A stretch of 64,000 bases of DNA, taken from contig NC_092797.1 of the NCBI RefSeq assembly GCF_918797505.1, positions 56,630,192 through 56,694,191 on the forward strand, in the 5' to 3' direction. Of this stretch, positions 33,481 to 45,157 are shown piece by piece. The stretch's first letter is position 1. Every line of letters begins with the position of its first letter. Source of the stretch: Bemisia tabaci (Eukaryota; Arthropoda; Insecta; Hemiptera; Aleyrodidae). The notes under the pieces were generated by a model. That model worked only from the letters and a program-made list of their open reading frames with translations, had not been told where the DNA came from and did not search any database. Position numbers and translations under genes: made by a program.

Positions 33481-33738
33481 TTCATCTTTCGCGCCAATAT
33501 CTAATTTGTAAAAATTCATAATGCATCAAATACATTTTCATCTCCTGACCAAATCATTTGTTAGTTGCGTTCTTTGTATCGAAATGGATTGAAAACATTG
33601 AAAGCACCTTAAACAATAACAATACTAAACATACAGTTTAAGTGAGTACTTAATAGCATGAAAATTACACGTTCCGAAGCTTATATAATGATGAGCTCTT
33701 CAGCTCACTGATCGTTTTTCTCTCCCTCTCCTCAGCAG

Positions 33739-33890
33739 CGGCTTGACGTGCTTTGCGATGTATCGATTGATCTGTCATTGAAACCCATAAAAAAGAATCG
33801 ATTAACAGGGCGTTCGAGATGAACACCTTAATAATCGATTCTTTATGATACCTGCAAATGGGGAAAAATAGATAGTCGATCATTCACACC
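33739..33890. mobile_element. Hairpin-cored repeat family D, copy 2
   Basis: CTTGACGTGCTTTGCGATGT, ATCGATTAACAGGGCGTTCG, GATGAACACCTTAATAATCG in family order. Confidence 0.65.
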
Positions 33891-34207
33891 TTGACATTGC
33901 TCCTCGGGAGGCATAAGACTTCAATTTAATAAATTCTAGGGGTCCAACTTTGAATCATGATACGCGGAAAAGGTGAAATCGGGCTTGTAAAAAACGAAAA
34001 CTTCGTAATAATATTAAAGTTTATTCGAAAAATCTTGAAAACAGTATAATGCATTAAACTTATTATAAATTCAGTCTTATATCTTGAATGCTCATTATGA
34101 GCTATTAGTCATTGTGATCGACACGCAAGATTCATGAAAATTCATTAATAACTTATTAAACTAGCATTTTTCGAAAGGGCTTTGCCTGATCAATCTAGGT
34201 CCAAAAA

Positions 34208-34333
34208 TTGGACGTATTTCTATCAAACGGAACTATGTGCATTAAGACATGAGCTCTGAGACGCATAAGAATACATGTTTAACAGGGCTCACGTCATAAT
34301 ACACGTACTTCCGTTTGACATAAATACGTCCAA
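34208..34333. mobile_element. Palindromic MITE family C, copy 6
   Basis: TTGGACGTATTTCTATCAAA then CGGAACTATGTGCA is mirrored by ACTTCCGTTTGACATAAATA then CGTCCAA. One of the best-preserved short copies. Confidence 0.88.
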
Positions 34334-34876
34334 TTGAATTGTGAAACTAAGTTGCACAAATTGTTTATCTGAATCTTTGCAACATATTTGCCTGAATAAA
34401 ATCGCTGAAAGTAGATAAGTTTTCCGTTCTTTTTAAACAAACTTTCTAAATGTCTAGTGATTATTTATACTTTTGTAGGAGCGAATCAGATGTAACGCTT
34501 TAACGTCACCGCTTTCAAACATCTATGTATGAAGGGGTGAACAGAAACTTTCATTATTTCGCATCAACGAAATTACATTTTTTAACTGAGCAAGTGACAT
34601 AGTTTTACTTAATTTTAAAATTGAAAAAGTATTTCAGAAACCGAGAATTACGCAGTTGAAAAAGCGGAACTGTACCGGAACATGAAAACGCCTCAGTTTC
34701 GCGCCTAACCGAGTGATACTATCAGAAGCGAGCGCGGGTTTTTATGACTTTCGTCGAATGCCATCCATTGACTCGTACATGAAATTAATACACAAGTCGA
34801 AACTATATCTTTTGAATAAAAAATCCGAATCTTCCTCACGTTAACTGTAGGTAGAAATTCCACATCCGAGTACGTT

Positions 34877-34882
34877 TTTATT
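34877..34882 (-). terminator. Possible polyadenylation signal of the carboxypeptidase gene
   Basis: AATAAA on the minus strand, about 260 nt past the TAA. It is the nearest canonical hexamer I see in that orientation. Such hexamers are common by chance in AT-rich DNA. Confidence 0.35.
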
Positions 34883-35138
34883 TTGACAAACATCACTGGA
34901 AAATGAGAGGAGATAGCGATTTGACTGCCGCTGTAGGTACATCATTTCCATCATTTTCCGCCATTTCAGTGCGTTCGAAATTTCGTTGAGTCTTTGGACC
35001 ATTGAAAAGCGGGCTTGTCCGGGATTTCGGCTCCAAAGATACGCAATAAATTACCACGGAATCTACTCAGCTAGTATTTTCAGAATATCAAATGAAAAAC
35101 ACAAGGTTTAGTGACCCATTTTCCATGAAGGAACTCCA

Positions 35139-35720
35139 TTAGAGTCCTGTAGTCCCATCCCGACACTTTTTGAAGGAGTCAACATCCGTGATGAACCTCT
35201 CCAAGAGCCCATAGGCCCATTTTGGCTGGGTGGTAGGGACCATATGCCCGGTATTCCGCACCATAACCTCAGTGAACGTGCCAGCAGTTTTATAGTAGCC
35301 AGCCACGTCATTGCCGACGACCAACTTACACCTGTCGGCTTTGTAATAATCGTAAGCGTGGGACCACTCGAGAGAATCGTAGAAAGCGAGGCTCAGCGGG
35401 TACGCAACGATGACGTCGAGCTGGCCGCTGTAAAACAAGATCGGGAACTCCTCGGCTTGGAGTAGTTCCTCCACCCACGGGCGCACCGATTGCATGACGT
35501 CATCCGAGAGATGCCACGCCGAACTGTAACCGTCATTGAAGGTTAGGTTCCCCACGTGGATGGCTTTCCTGGTTTCTTCCTTTTCCATGAAAGTCCGGGT
35601 GTCGTCCATCCCCTTGAAAACGTCGTCGTTCACGAAATCGTACAAGTCGACGCCGCTAGCTTGCAGGAATTCGTTGTACACTTCGTCCACGGTATGATCC
35701 GCTTCCCGCCAATTTCCCGC
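35139..35720 (-). CDS. Carboxypeptidase exon 3 (residues 280-472, catalytic Asp381 and His438)
   Basis: The acceptor is CTCCCTTGCAG. The exon begins AGNWREAD and carries the HVGNLTFNDG, SGQLDVIVAYP and NTGHMVPTTQP blocks in the order usual for the family. It terminates in TAA at 35141-35139. A minus-strand AATAAA at 34882-34877 could serve as polyadenylation signal, giving a 3' UTR of roughly 260 nt. Confidence 0.93.
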   Translation of the reverse strand, partial: AGNWREADHTVDEVYNEFLQASGVDLYDFVNDDVFKGMDDTRTFMEKEETRKAIHVGNLTFNDGYSSAWHLSDDVMQSVRPWVEELLQAEEFPILFYSGQLDVIVAYPLSLAFYDSLEWSHAYDYYKADRCKLVVGNDVAGYYKTAGTFTEVMVRNTGHMVPTTQPKWAYGLLERFITDVDSFKKCRDGTTGL

Positions 35721-38700
35721 CTGCAAGGGAGGAATTGTGTTTATGTGGGGGGTGCTTCAGGATTAAATAGACAATGAGAGAAACCTATGCTTAAAATGAC
35801 CAAATTAGCGGTTTCTCAAATGGACAGCATCTTGAAATTCGGAACTACAATATCTGGCTCAGTTTAAAAACAGTGCACGCACTATTAGTTTCCTGATGAT
35901 ATAAGTGTTTTATGGGTGAGCCAAAAATTGTGGATCCTAATTTCAAATTGCAGGCAAATGGACCATTGAATAATAGTAGCCAGAACACAATTGGACTGCA
36001 TTTTGTAATTTGGAACTACAATTTTGGCTCAGTTTCAAAGCAACGTACGCATCATTAGTTTATTCCCTATGTTCATAAGTGTTTTATGACTGAGCTAGAA
36101 ATTGTAGTTTTTAATTGCAAAATGAAGTTTGTAATATTTTTCCCATTAAGTGATGACATCATCACCAAGTTGGTAATTTTACCACTACGATAGCAAATTT
36201 GGACTGCACTTTGCAATATGGGACAAAAATTTCTGGCTCAGTCTAAGAGCAACATATATGTATCATTAGTTTCCCTGTGCAAACGAGTGTTTTTACGGAT
36301 GGCAAGAAATTGTAGTTCCTGATTCCAAAATGTTGTCCAATTGTTTCCTGGTGGTAAAAATACTACCATCTTTGCTTATGGCTGATCTTAATCAGCATAT
36401 CTTTTGGATCATGATTAACTTGGTCATAAATCAGAATTTTTGCTCAGTGCACCGGAGAAAAAGAGTGGTTACAGTAATAAATATGTTTGTCTGTGCGCCC
36501 GTCCACATGAAGAAGGACGTTTGTCCACAAAACTATACAGCTTTCCCACATTTATCGTCTATTAAAAAGTTTATCCTTTAAAATTTACACTTTTCAACAT
36601 GTTTACTCCTCAGCCAAATAAAGTCTTGAAGGGTGCTGAGTCTACTTCTTGTTATTTTAATTCACCGAGATTAAACTCTGTATACAATTAAAAAAATAAA
36701 TAATGTGCCCCCAGAATCTCGGAAAAAATATTCTGAAATCATTCTCGGAAATTTTCTATACATATTATTCCTTATTGCTACTGGGTCAATTTCACACGGC
36801 CAGACGAGACACTTATTAGTTAGTATTGAACGGTAAATACTAATGCTGGGAATATGTAGACGGATTGCGAAATGTTGAGAAAAATAATTGAATGTATGAT
36901 TCTTACAGCTTTATCAGCCTATAAACAAAACAAGTATCAAGATTAACTGTTGATCGATTGGAATAACAAAGAAGGAAGGTATCTGCTTTCATTTTTATCA
37001 ATTGTTCCGAATATTACTAAAGAGCGATCGTCTTAATTTCCACTTAATAATCCGTTCTGCTGAGCCACTTATAATTATATGAAACTCTGTGACAATTTCT
37101 CAATATTTTTATTAAATTTTGGATCACGGAAAAAGGAAAATACTAGACATTTTTTGGCCTTGTCGGAGCTTAGGAAAAAAAAAATCCTGACTTATACCTA
37201 ACTTTCTGAACAATCCTAAAAATACTAGACGTTTCCCGGAGTCATTGCAAATAGAAATGTCCGAACTTTCCATTGATTTACGACCCACTATGAACCTATT
37301 AAGTACTGTCAACACTTTCCCATATTTTCTCATACATTTTAGATTTTTCATTTTTAACTCTTTAGTCTCACTCAAATCCAGTCCATTCTTCAACTTTCAG
37401 TTTTATCCTTAAACAATCTTCAGTAATGTCCGATAAAATTAATGACTAGACTTGCAACTGATACCTAAATAGATTATAGCCAACCAATCACGCGTAGGCT
37501 TGTTGTCTCACCACCGGTGACGTCAACAAGACTATATAAGCGTGGGTTGCCTAAAAATCGAGGTCTTATTTTTCCATCTTTTGACCTGTGACTTACGTCC
37601 CTCGCTTTACGGTCTTTTTCCCATCTTGTAGACCCTAGACCTGTACACTTCTCTACGGTCTGAGTGATTCCCAGTACTCTAACACATTGTGTCAATCTCT
37701 TTAACTTTACAGTGCATTTTGTGTAATTTCTGACATTCAACTTTTTGTGAAACAGTCAACTCTTTGAAAAGTTTTTCAATACAAATCATTCCTGGAACTC
37801 TCGTGTTTTCCTTCAACACCTATCTATCATCAGTTTGTTGGTTAAACTATAAAATCAACTGGTGCCGAATATTCAACCTTTTTATTAAGAACAATTAAGT
37901 ATCGAGATCTCAAACCATAGTCGTTATATGGTGCCTTCCTCTAACCTGACGCAAATCCTCTGACATGGTGCCGCGAAACCATATAATCCTCTGACAAGTA
38001 CTTACTCCGGACGCTGCTGGTATTGTTCGGAATTTCTCAATTTTATTTACCTTTGATGCGAAAATTCAGACTCTTTTTACTGGCTTTCGGACTTTTTAAG
38101 AAAATTCCTAAATTTTCCTAAATACCTGGACTCAATCCAGATTTTCCGGAGATCGGAGGACAATTTTTTAACTTATTCCATTCGCTTACGGACGTATTCT
38201 AAGCCTGTTGTTGACTTACTACGGACATTAATGTTATTTTCCGGAATTTCTTAATTTTTTGGATATATAAGGCAAATTTTAAGATTTATTTCTGATTTTC
38301 GAACTTATCATGAAAATTCCTAAAAATGTATGACCCTACTGAGGACTTATTGTGGGCATTACTAGTATTTTCCGGAATTTCTCGATTTTTTTGACTTATG
38401 AGGTGAATTTTCAGACTTCATTTTTCGAATTTTGGACTTTTATAGAAGAGTCCTAAGAGCACTGGAGCTTTTTTCTGACTTTTGAACCTATCGTAAAAAC
38501 ACGTGACATTTTTCAGACTCGTCAGTCCCACGTGAGGACCCGATAAAAGAGAATAAATGAAAATTGAATATTACTCTGAGTAAAGCCCGAGCGAACTCCT
38601 CCTTTTCCTCCATGCGGCTTTTGGTTCTTCGATCGATGAGTCCGAGTTTATAGAGATATGCACCATAACTGAGCTGATTGATAGGATCGGTCCAGGCGTT

Positions 38701-40674
38701 GCCCAGCATGAGACCACCCACGTGGATCTTAAAATCGGAGACTTTGTTCTCCCGGTAGATCTTGTAGCCGATGGCCGGGATGTACTTCCCGGCGTATGAC
38801 TCGCCCGTCACAAAGAGCTCCTTCTTCTGCAGATTCGGGAAGAGCTTGAAAAGCTGCACCAAAGCGCAGTAGAGATCTCTCGCCACCTCCATCTCGTTGT
38901 TCGGGTATGCCGCATCCGACTCCGTGAAGCTGAAACCGGTTCCCACGGGGTTGTCGATGACGACCAGGTTGAATTTCCGGTTCCATGGGTACTTACCTGC
39001 ATTCAAGGATTTTATGAAAAATACATTCTCCGAGGGTTTCCGTGAAATATTTGATTAGGAATATAAAAAATTGGTATTGATGATCCTACACCGAGGTAAA
39101 ATAATGAGCATACGTTAAGCAGGAAGGTACCAAGCCACATTGGCTAATGCCGAATTCAATTAGGCACTTTAATTTTTTTACAAGAGAACGTTTGTGTGGA
39201 ACGTTGAAAATTTCAGGGAATTTGCTTTGTGCTACGCAGAAAATTGCACAAAAATCCGCACAATTGTTTTCATGTATGAAATTAAATTGCCCAATTAAAT
39301 TTGGCAATAGCTGATGTGTCTTGGTTCCTTTCTGCTTAACGAGATCCAATTTTTGTTCTCACAATGCTTGCCGTAGATTTCAGGTCCCACCTACTTTTCT
39401 GATGGTCGTTACAATGTTTCCTTTGTGCAGTAACACTTTTTGGGGTCTCAGTAGCAATGCTGCATAGCTACCGGTATACCGAAACAAGTATGAGGGTATA
39501 TTGTAACTGTGACCGGAGAAGTAGGTTAGACCCTCAATCTACTACAAGCATCGTAAGAGCAACGATCCTTCCCCCCCCCCCCCCCATTGCGGATTTACTA
39601 ATGTCAGTTGAAGTTATATGTGAAGGATCTACAGGATCAGAGTGATATCTTAATAGGATTAATTATTTTTTGCAAAAAATGAATTTTCGAGAAATCTCGA
39701 GTAAGATAGCCCTATGCTTCGCGCAAATATAGAATGACAAAGTGTGTTTGATCAAGACTCACTACCTATGAATTTTTTTTAGAAGAATAAACCTTTTTCT
39801 AGAGAAGCCGTGTTATTTTAATAATCAGTTTTTTTAAAATCTAGGACAAGCAGGAATGCTCTAAGTTCGTATTAATGAAGCGCTCGGCTGTTCTCTATGT
39901 AGGCGCGTTTTTAGGATTCCAAAAAAAAAAAAAAAATGAGCACCGTTGAGATGAAAGAACTCGCTCACCAAAATTTCAATTATCAATTTTGAGAAAATTT
40001 CACTATATTATAGGACTCTGTGCTTTGACATTAGAATCATTAAATAAAATTATCACAGATTTATCTATTTTAAATATGTTAAGCCCCTCACCGCAATCTT
40101 GTTGTTGAGCTGGTGCGTCATTTGAACGCATTGCCATTTTTATATTTGAATTCAAGAGGGAGGTTGAAATCAAAAAGCGCTGAGCCCTTAATAGACCCTT
40201 AAGACACCCGCCCTATCATATTCTCTAGTTGAATGTCATTTTTCGACGCAAGTACTCACGTCGTTTCACTTTTAAGCCGGTGGCAACGAAGAAAGGGCCG
40301 ATCTCAGCGACGAGCCCAAACATGGAGCTGGCGCCTGGGCCACCTTGGAGCCACACGACAAGGGGCTTGTCCTCCCAGTTACCTTGCTGACTCTTGAACA
40401 ACCAGAAGAAGATGTTGGAGTTGGCGCTTTTGTTGACGGTTAAAAAGCCGGAGTAACTGTGGACGTTCTTCAGGAGGGGCGGCACAGTGGCCAATTTTTG
40501 GGCCTTTTCGATTTGACCGTTTTCGATGTACGGTGTCAGAAAAAGCGCGTCGTCTTTGGTTAGATTCGTCGGCGCAGCTTTGCTTTTGTGGCCGCGGTCG
40601 TAGTTGTCCATGATTCTGGGGAAAGAGGCCACTCCGGAAAATAAAACCGCAAGTGAAAGGTGTATCGTTAACAT
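35139..40674 (-). CDS. Serine carboxypeptidase, vitellogenic/CPVL-like (peptidase family S10), 3 exons, 472 aa
   Basis: Seen: exons at 40674-40260, 38996-38575 and 35720-35139 (stop TAA) join in phase (1, then 0) with GT-AG introns of 1263 and 2854 bp, giving 472 residues. The start is the ATG at 40674, with A at -3 and a hydrophobic N-terminus (about residues 1-17) typical of a signal peptide. Motifs in order: WLQGGPGASS (108-117, substrate/oxyanion region), DNPVGTGFSF (153-162), GESYAGKY with nucleophile Ser205, SGQLDVIV with Asp381, and NTGHMVP with His438. N-glycosylation sequons lie at N37, N81 and N337. Known: S10 enzymes release C-terminal residues from peptides in lysosomal or secreted acidic compartments; insect vitellogenic-carboxypeptidase-like members occur in gut, fat body or ovary. 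Length matches animal CPVL (about 475 aa). All catalytic residues are present, so it is probably active. Expression site cannot be read from the sequence. No same-strand neighbour suggests a cluster. Confidence 0.95.
35818..35966. mobile_element. Palindromic element family H, copy 2 (carboxypeptidase intron 2)
   Basis: GACAGCATCTTGAAATTCGG, CTACAATATCTGGCTCAGTT and the family core ATTAGTTTCCTGATGATATA, with mirrored right end. Confidence 0.65.
35990..36130. mobile_element. Palindromic element family H, copy 3 (carboxypeptidase intron 2)
   Basis: ATTGGACTGCATTTTGTAAT at the left, AATTGCAAAATGAAGT at the right, core CATTAGTTTATTCCCTATG. Confidence 0.7.
36198..36342. mobile_element. Palindromic element family H, copy 4 (carboxypeptidase intron 2)
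   Basis: TTTGGACTGCACTTTGCAAT at the left, CCAAAATGTTGTCCAATT at the right, core CATTAGTTTCCCTGTGCAAA. Confidence 0.7.
37488..37874 (+). mobile_element. Possible LTR and primer-binding site of a degenerate retroelement
   Basis: TGACGTCA (37518) and TATATAAG (37533) form a compact promoter; about 320 bp later TGGTGCCGAATATTC (37860) resembles a tRNA primer-binding site, and TGGTGCCGCGAAACC follows at about 37965. Insect BEL/Pao elements carry TGGTGCCGAA-type sites at this place. No second LTR and no gag or pol frame is seen, so this is tentative. Confidence 0.3.
38029..38460 (+). repeat. Degenerate tandem repeat, three units with TTCCGGAATTTCT
   Basis: Units at about 38029, 38238 and 38371 each run TTTCCGGAATTTCT.A.TTTT, a TTATGAGG-like word, AATTTTCAGACTT and GAAAATTCCTAA-like word. 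Spacing is irregular (209 and 133 bp). Confidence 0.5.
38575..38996 (-). CDS. Carboxypeptidase exon 2 (residues 139-279, catalytic Ser205)
   Basis: The acceptor is TTGAATGCAG and the exon begins GTAAGTACCC, which looks like a donor but is coding. It completes the split Arg codon. It carries DNPVGTGFSF and the nucleophile motif GESYAGKY, then ends in phase 0 after ...FARALLR before GTAATA, a weaker donor than the first. Confidence 0.92.
39113..39341. mobile_element. MITE family A, copy 3 (carboxypeptidase intron 1)
   Basis: CGTTAAGCAGGAAGGTACCA at the left; TCTTGGTTCCTTTCTGCTTA then ACG at the right: the best-preserved ends of the four copies. Confidence 0.8.
40260..40674 (-). CDS. Carboxypeptidase exon 1 (signal peptide to residue 138)
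   Basis: Starts with ATG on the minus strand and ends after one base of an Arg codon, followed by the donor GTGAGT. It encodes the signal peptide, the propeptide-like N-terminus and the GGPGASSMFG motif. Joining to exon 2 restores an uninterrupted family-typical stretch (GLKVKRRKYPWNRKF). Confidence 0.93.
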
Positions 40675-41699
40675 GTTTCAGTTTTGAGTTACGAGTAAAT
40701 TCAATGAACCAAAAATGTTTTTGAAGACCTTGATAACGATTTCAAGATAAAAATTAAAAATTGAATTTTGTTTCCGAATGAACAATGGAGTGTTTTCTTA
40801 ACTTATACCTACTACACAATTTAACAGGGATCACGAAAAAAAAAATTGTATAAATATTTTTCAATGTCCAGGTTTTGATGATATCACTGATGCAGAATGA
40901 AGTAAATGGATGTGCAAAATAGATTTTAAACAGGCTATCCAAGATAATCTTACAAAGAAAAATCTGTTTGCGAATATGTGGAAAAATATTCACAAAAATC
41001 AGAGAGATCCTAGCAATCCTTCATTACTCACATACGGCATACTTTTAAAAAAAATACTACGTCAAAATTTTACAAAAATCTTCATCAATTTGAATTCATG
41101 TATGTAGAAAAACAAGTAAAAAATAAACTTAAAAAAAAATACAATGCATAAATTTCTTGCAAATACTTTTAAAATATGTTTTAAATCACAAAGAGGATGA
41201 TGTACACAATGATTTTCACTCGAGAAAAGTCGAGATGAATCAAGTTCCGTTAATTCAAAACCGATTTGTGAACTTTACTCTTAACTATGTTTACCTTAAT
41301 GGCGTTATTTTTCACTTCACGTTGCCACTATTGTTTATTTTGTCATATTTTAGAGGGAGTTGCTAACATTTCGCCACTTTTACAGGCGAGAGAACGGACA
41401 CGACTAAAAATGTGAAGTTAAATCGGACATAGTGTTAGCGGATATAATCCAATTGACACTCTAATCTGTCATCAAACATACTTGAAGTAGATAGTGCTAG
41501 GTACAGAAAAAAAAAAAAAAAAAATTATTGAGCGAAAATTAGAAAGAAGATGAGTGGAGCGATCAAGGTACCATAGGTACCTCGATGATGGTGAATTTGG
41601 ACTTGCAAATCGCATAGAATTTTTTACTAAAAGCTGAACGTTACAAACAGTATTTTTCCTAACATTGACGCAATGCACATATAATGCATGCGTAATAGA
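40675..41699. other. Upstream of the carboxypeptidase gene; no further gene recognised
   Basis: TATTTATA on the minus strand (about 40856-40849) is one possible TATA-like box, but it would leave a 5' UTR of about 150 nt, so I do not assign it. The rest is AT-rich, with a 17-A run at about 41507. Confidence 0.3.
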
Positions 41700-41951
41700 T
41701 ATCGCTAGTGAAGCTGCAAAACACGCCTCTCGGTTGCGGTATTTCAAAATCTCCCCTTCTATTTTATTTTCTAAAAAGAGACCGAAACAACTTCATGGCT
41801 TGCTATTTCCATGGATTATTCTTCACATCGAGAAGGAAAATCTCCGATGTTTTCAAGAAATGTCGTTCAGTAGTTTTCCATGTGAAAAAAAGCATTACAA
41901 ATCTGCAACGCAGCAAACCGATAAACGCATGTCTGCAGTTTCATCATCGAT
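41700..41951. mobile_element. MITE family N, copy 2
   Basis: TATCGCTAGTGAAGCTGCAA.. and ..CTGCAGTTTCATCATCGAT mirror each other; the interior GATGTTTTCAAGAAATGTCG then TTCAGTAGTTTTCC shows the uninterrupted form of the site into which family C inserted at 48083. Confidence 0.65.
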
Positions 41952-42003
41952 TTGTAACCTAAACGCAACGATAAATACAATTAATATATTCAGTTTAACT
42001 TAC

Positions 42004-42556
42004 AATGGACCACTAGACAAGGCACGAATTCAAGCATTCTGATACATGTTTCTTAATCAAAATTTCACGTAAAACACGATTCGCGCACGAAAATTACTGA
42101 AACTAACTCCTGACGAAGATATTACCCTTTTTATTTCACATTGGTTACGCGGATTTTGAACTGCCCGCTGACAAGAAACTCAAAGCTCTACGTGAGTCAA
42201 ATCGCGCACTACAACAGTTTCAGCAACCCTCTTAATCGAGCACTGTTCATTTCCCACCATGTGTTGTTCAAATTATAAGCAATTTGCTACAGCTGAGCCA
42301 AAGCGTCAAAATTGTCGTTGCCAGATTTTCATATCGCAGAGACTGTCACGATAATATTCAACGCGCGATGTCAATCACGTAGAGCATTGAGTTTTATTGA
42401 GCGGGTGGTTTGAATTCACGCATCAGGAATAATTAAATATCTTTGTAAGGAGTTGATTTCGGTAATTTTTGTTGTGCGCATTGTTTTTTACGTGAAATTT
42501 TGGTTAAAAAACATGTATCAGAATGCTTAAATTCGTACCTTGTCTAGTGGTCCATT
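42004..42556. mobile_element. 553-bp inverted-repeat element (family K)
   Basis: AATGGACCACTAGACAAGGC then ACGAATTCAAGCATTCTGAT is mirrored at the right by ATCAGAATGCTTAAATTCGT then ACCTTGTCTAGTGGTCCATT. The arms stay similar for over 110 bp. No coding frame. Single copy here. Confidence 0.85.
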
Positions 42557-44657
42557 AGACCGTATCTAATTTACGACATGTGTCCTGGAGTTTTTTTTTT
42601 GTTTTTCTTCTTTCTTTTTTTGGCTCATGACTCATTGATAAATTAACCACGTTCATGCTTTGAATCAGCACGCAGAAACATATTGATACTCATCACTAAC
42701 ATGACTTATAAATATTATTTTGACATTTATCGTGTTTCTTGCAATAGCAATAAAATGCGTTAGTGACCAGAAACTAATCATTTTCCACAAAAAAATTATT
42801 GTTGTATGAGGAAAATACATTAAGATGGGTGCAACATGTTTTGTGATGGTGATTAAATTCATTCTTGATCGTTTAGACCTTGGTCTAAAAATGTAATGAA
42901 TTTTTTTTCCTCCTTTCGTACAAATTCCTCTTGCCTAAACCAAAAAAAAATAATTGCTCCCATAAGGCAACTGTTTTTCCAGGGGAAGAAAACATATGGT
43001 TGTGAAATATTCTGCACATGATGGCAAATATTCTGCTTGTTTTGGTAAGTCATTTGTTTTCTTGTCTGTGAATGAAAGTTAAAGACAACTCAGCACTAGA
43101 GAGAGTTACTGTGAAATACATATATTACATCGGCTCAGCCGCAAATGAAATGAATCAAGCTTCGCACCTTGATTTTTGACTGAAATTTTCAGTACTTGGT
43201 GGCGTTTTAATTTTCCATTGGCGTTGTCAGAAAATGACACAATTTCTGCGGGGCGCGCGGTCAAAAAAAAGGAGGAGGGTCAGCTGACTTTACAAGTCGC
43301 AAATACCGATTTTTCGTCTCCTCTTTACACTTCAAATTTAAAGTCAGTTTAAAGCGAGAGTTTGCTAGCCAATGAAAATCTAATGGCATTTTAGACTATT
43401 TTAAAGAAGTCGGTCATGGCATACCGTTCTTGTGTGTTTCAACACACAATGTGTGTTGAATCACACTTGGTGATTCTTGTGTTTCCAATTTGATCTTATC
43501 CGCTACGCGGTGTTAAAACGGAATTATTTTTCGCACTCGTGTAAAGGTTTTGGATGGTCGTGCACTGGCCTGGGATATCTGGTTCCTTGACTCAAAATGT
43601 TCGGTCACTCGGCCCGGAATATCCGGAGATTCAACCCGGAATTCATTCTCAATAGACCCGGGAAAGACGATCACCGCGGACTAGAAACCCGGATGCAACG
43701 AACATTTTCGTGACAAGTTTGGCTCCGATTTTGGATAAGACGGCCCACACTATGGAGATCACGTTAGATGGATTCATTTTACTCTTAAAACTATTTAATA
43801 CTTTAACGAGCAGTGATTTCAGGGTGAACGGCTTTTCAAGTCGGAGATTCTGTGGTGACTAGAGGTAACACTAAATTCATTTTTTTTTTTTTTGGAAACG
43901 CATCAGTTGTTGAACCCAGACGGTACTTGAGACGATTGATACCAGTGCTTGAGATTGATAAGGGAATTAACTTTTTTGTGGCCGAAAAAAAGTGATTTCA
44001 TTTTTTCACTTTTATTTTTGCATAAGGTCCTACTTCCAGGAAGAGCGAGAGAGTAAAAATATGCTGACAAATACCATTTGAACTTTTTTTCTCCTATTTT
44101 ACTCTTTTATACGTATTTTATAGAGGAAATACCTGAAACTTGAACCATACACTATTGGATACAGAACTATCTACATTCGAGCTTTTTAAAATAAGTCTAC
44201 CTACTTCAAGGATGGATATGGCTCGAATTTAGTCGTATAAGGGTCTGAGCAGATGTTACCCTGATTGGAATGGAGATTAGCTATGCAATGTGTTTTAGCG
44301 ATAACTATTTATTTAGGAGGGTAAACCTCTTTACAGAAGGGTTATAATCACCTGAAAGGCTCTGGAGGTACCTATTGGGCTCATGAGCGGTTTTTGCAAA
44401 TGTGATACAATAGCTACAAATTATATTGCAACATAGTTTGTAACTTTTGCATCACCTTCTTGGTCTTTGCTGCTGTGCTTCTGAAGCAGAGTGAATTGCA
44501 GAGAAATAAGAATATGAAAGATTTGAAATTCCAGTGAAATATTTCATACTTTCCAGGGGCTAGAGTATGCAACTCGTACTAAAAAACGCAGATTAATTTA
44601 AAAAAGGAACGATTTTAGCAATCGTGACACAAGCGAACAGACAACATAAAATAACCA
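42557..44657. other. No gene recognised
   Basis: A short near-palindrome of CAACACACA/TGTGTGTTG lies at about 43438-43459. Otherwise AT-rich without exon-like segments. Confidence 0.35.
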
Positions 44658-44852
44658 CATCGCTAGCCGAAGTGTGAAAGCACGTATCAGTATTGGAGTG
44701 TTTCAAAATTTCTGCTCCTTTTTTAATTTTTCTCAGAGTAACAATAAACCAAATTTATAACTTGAAATGTGTGCAGAATATTCTGGTAGTAGAGGAGAAG
44801 TCTGCATCATCGCAAACGTAGATACGTGGTTTCACATTTCAGTCATCGATAT
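44658..44852. mobile_element. MITE family N, copy 3 (shortened)
   Basis: CATCGCTAGCCGAAGTGTGA.. at the left and ..GGTTTCACATTTCAGTCATC then GATA at the right are mirrored; the interior TTCAAAATTTCTGCTCC matches other copies. Confidence 0.55.
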
Positions 44853-45157
44853 ACAGAAGATTACTACCGAATTTTAACAGTTCTTCAATGTTAGAGTTGA
44901 AAATCTATAATCGCAACTCATTATTTAATACATTTCATACATTGCTAGTATTTCATGAAATATTTCGCACAGCAAATTTTATGATTTTTCAATGATTTTT
45001 CGCCCTGCCTTGGAGCTTTTAGACCTCTTCCGACTCTGGATGGATCCATATCTACCGTTTCGTTTCATCTCTGACGTTAGAACGGACATACTTTTCATCA
45101 ACAAGTAGACATGCCTTCATGTCAGAGGAACGACAAAATGGTAGAAAAGACTATTCC

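Larger units (their letters stand above)
33891..35138. other. Intergenic space between the two genes
   Basis: Apart from a family C copy at 34208-34333 and the carboxypeptidase 3' UTR near 35138, I see no exon or repeat. The two genes converge here. Confidence 0.45.

Noticed and set aside
35818..36342. CRISPR-like array of regularly spaced repeats
   Set aside because: The repeats are about 145 bp, imperfectly palindromic, dispersed elsewhere, and lie in an animal intron.
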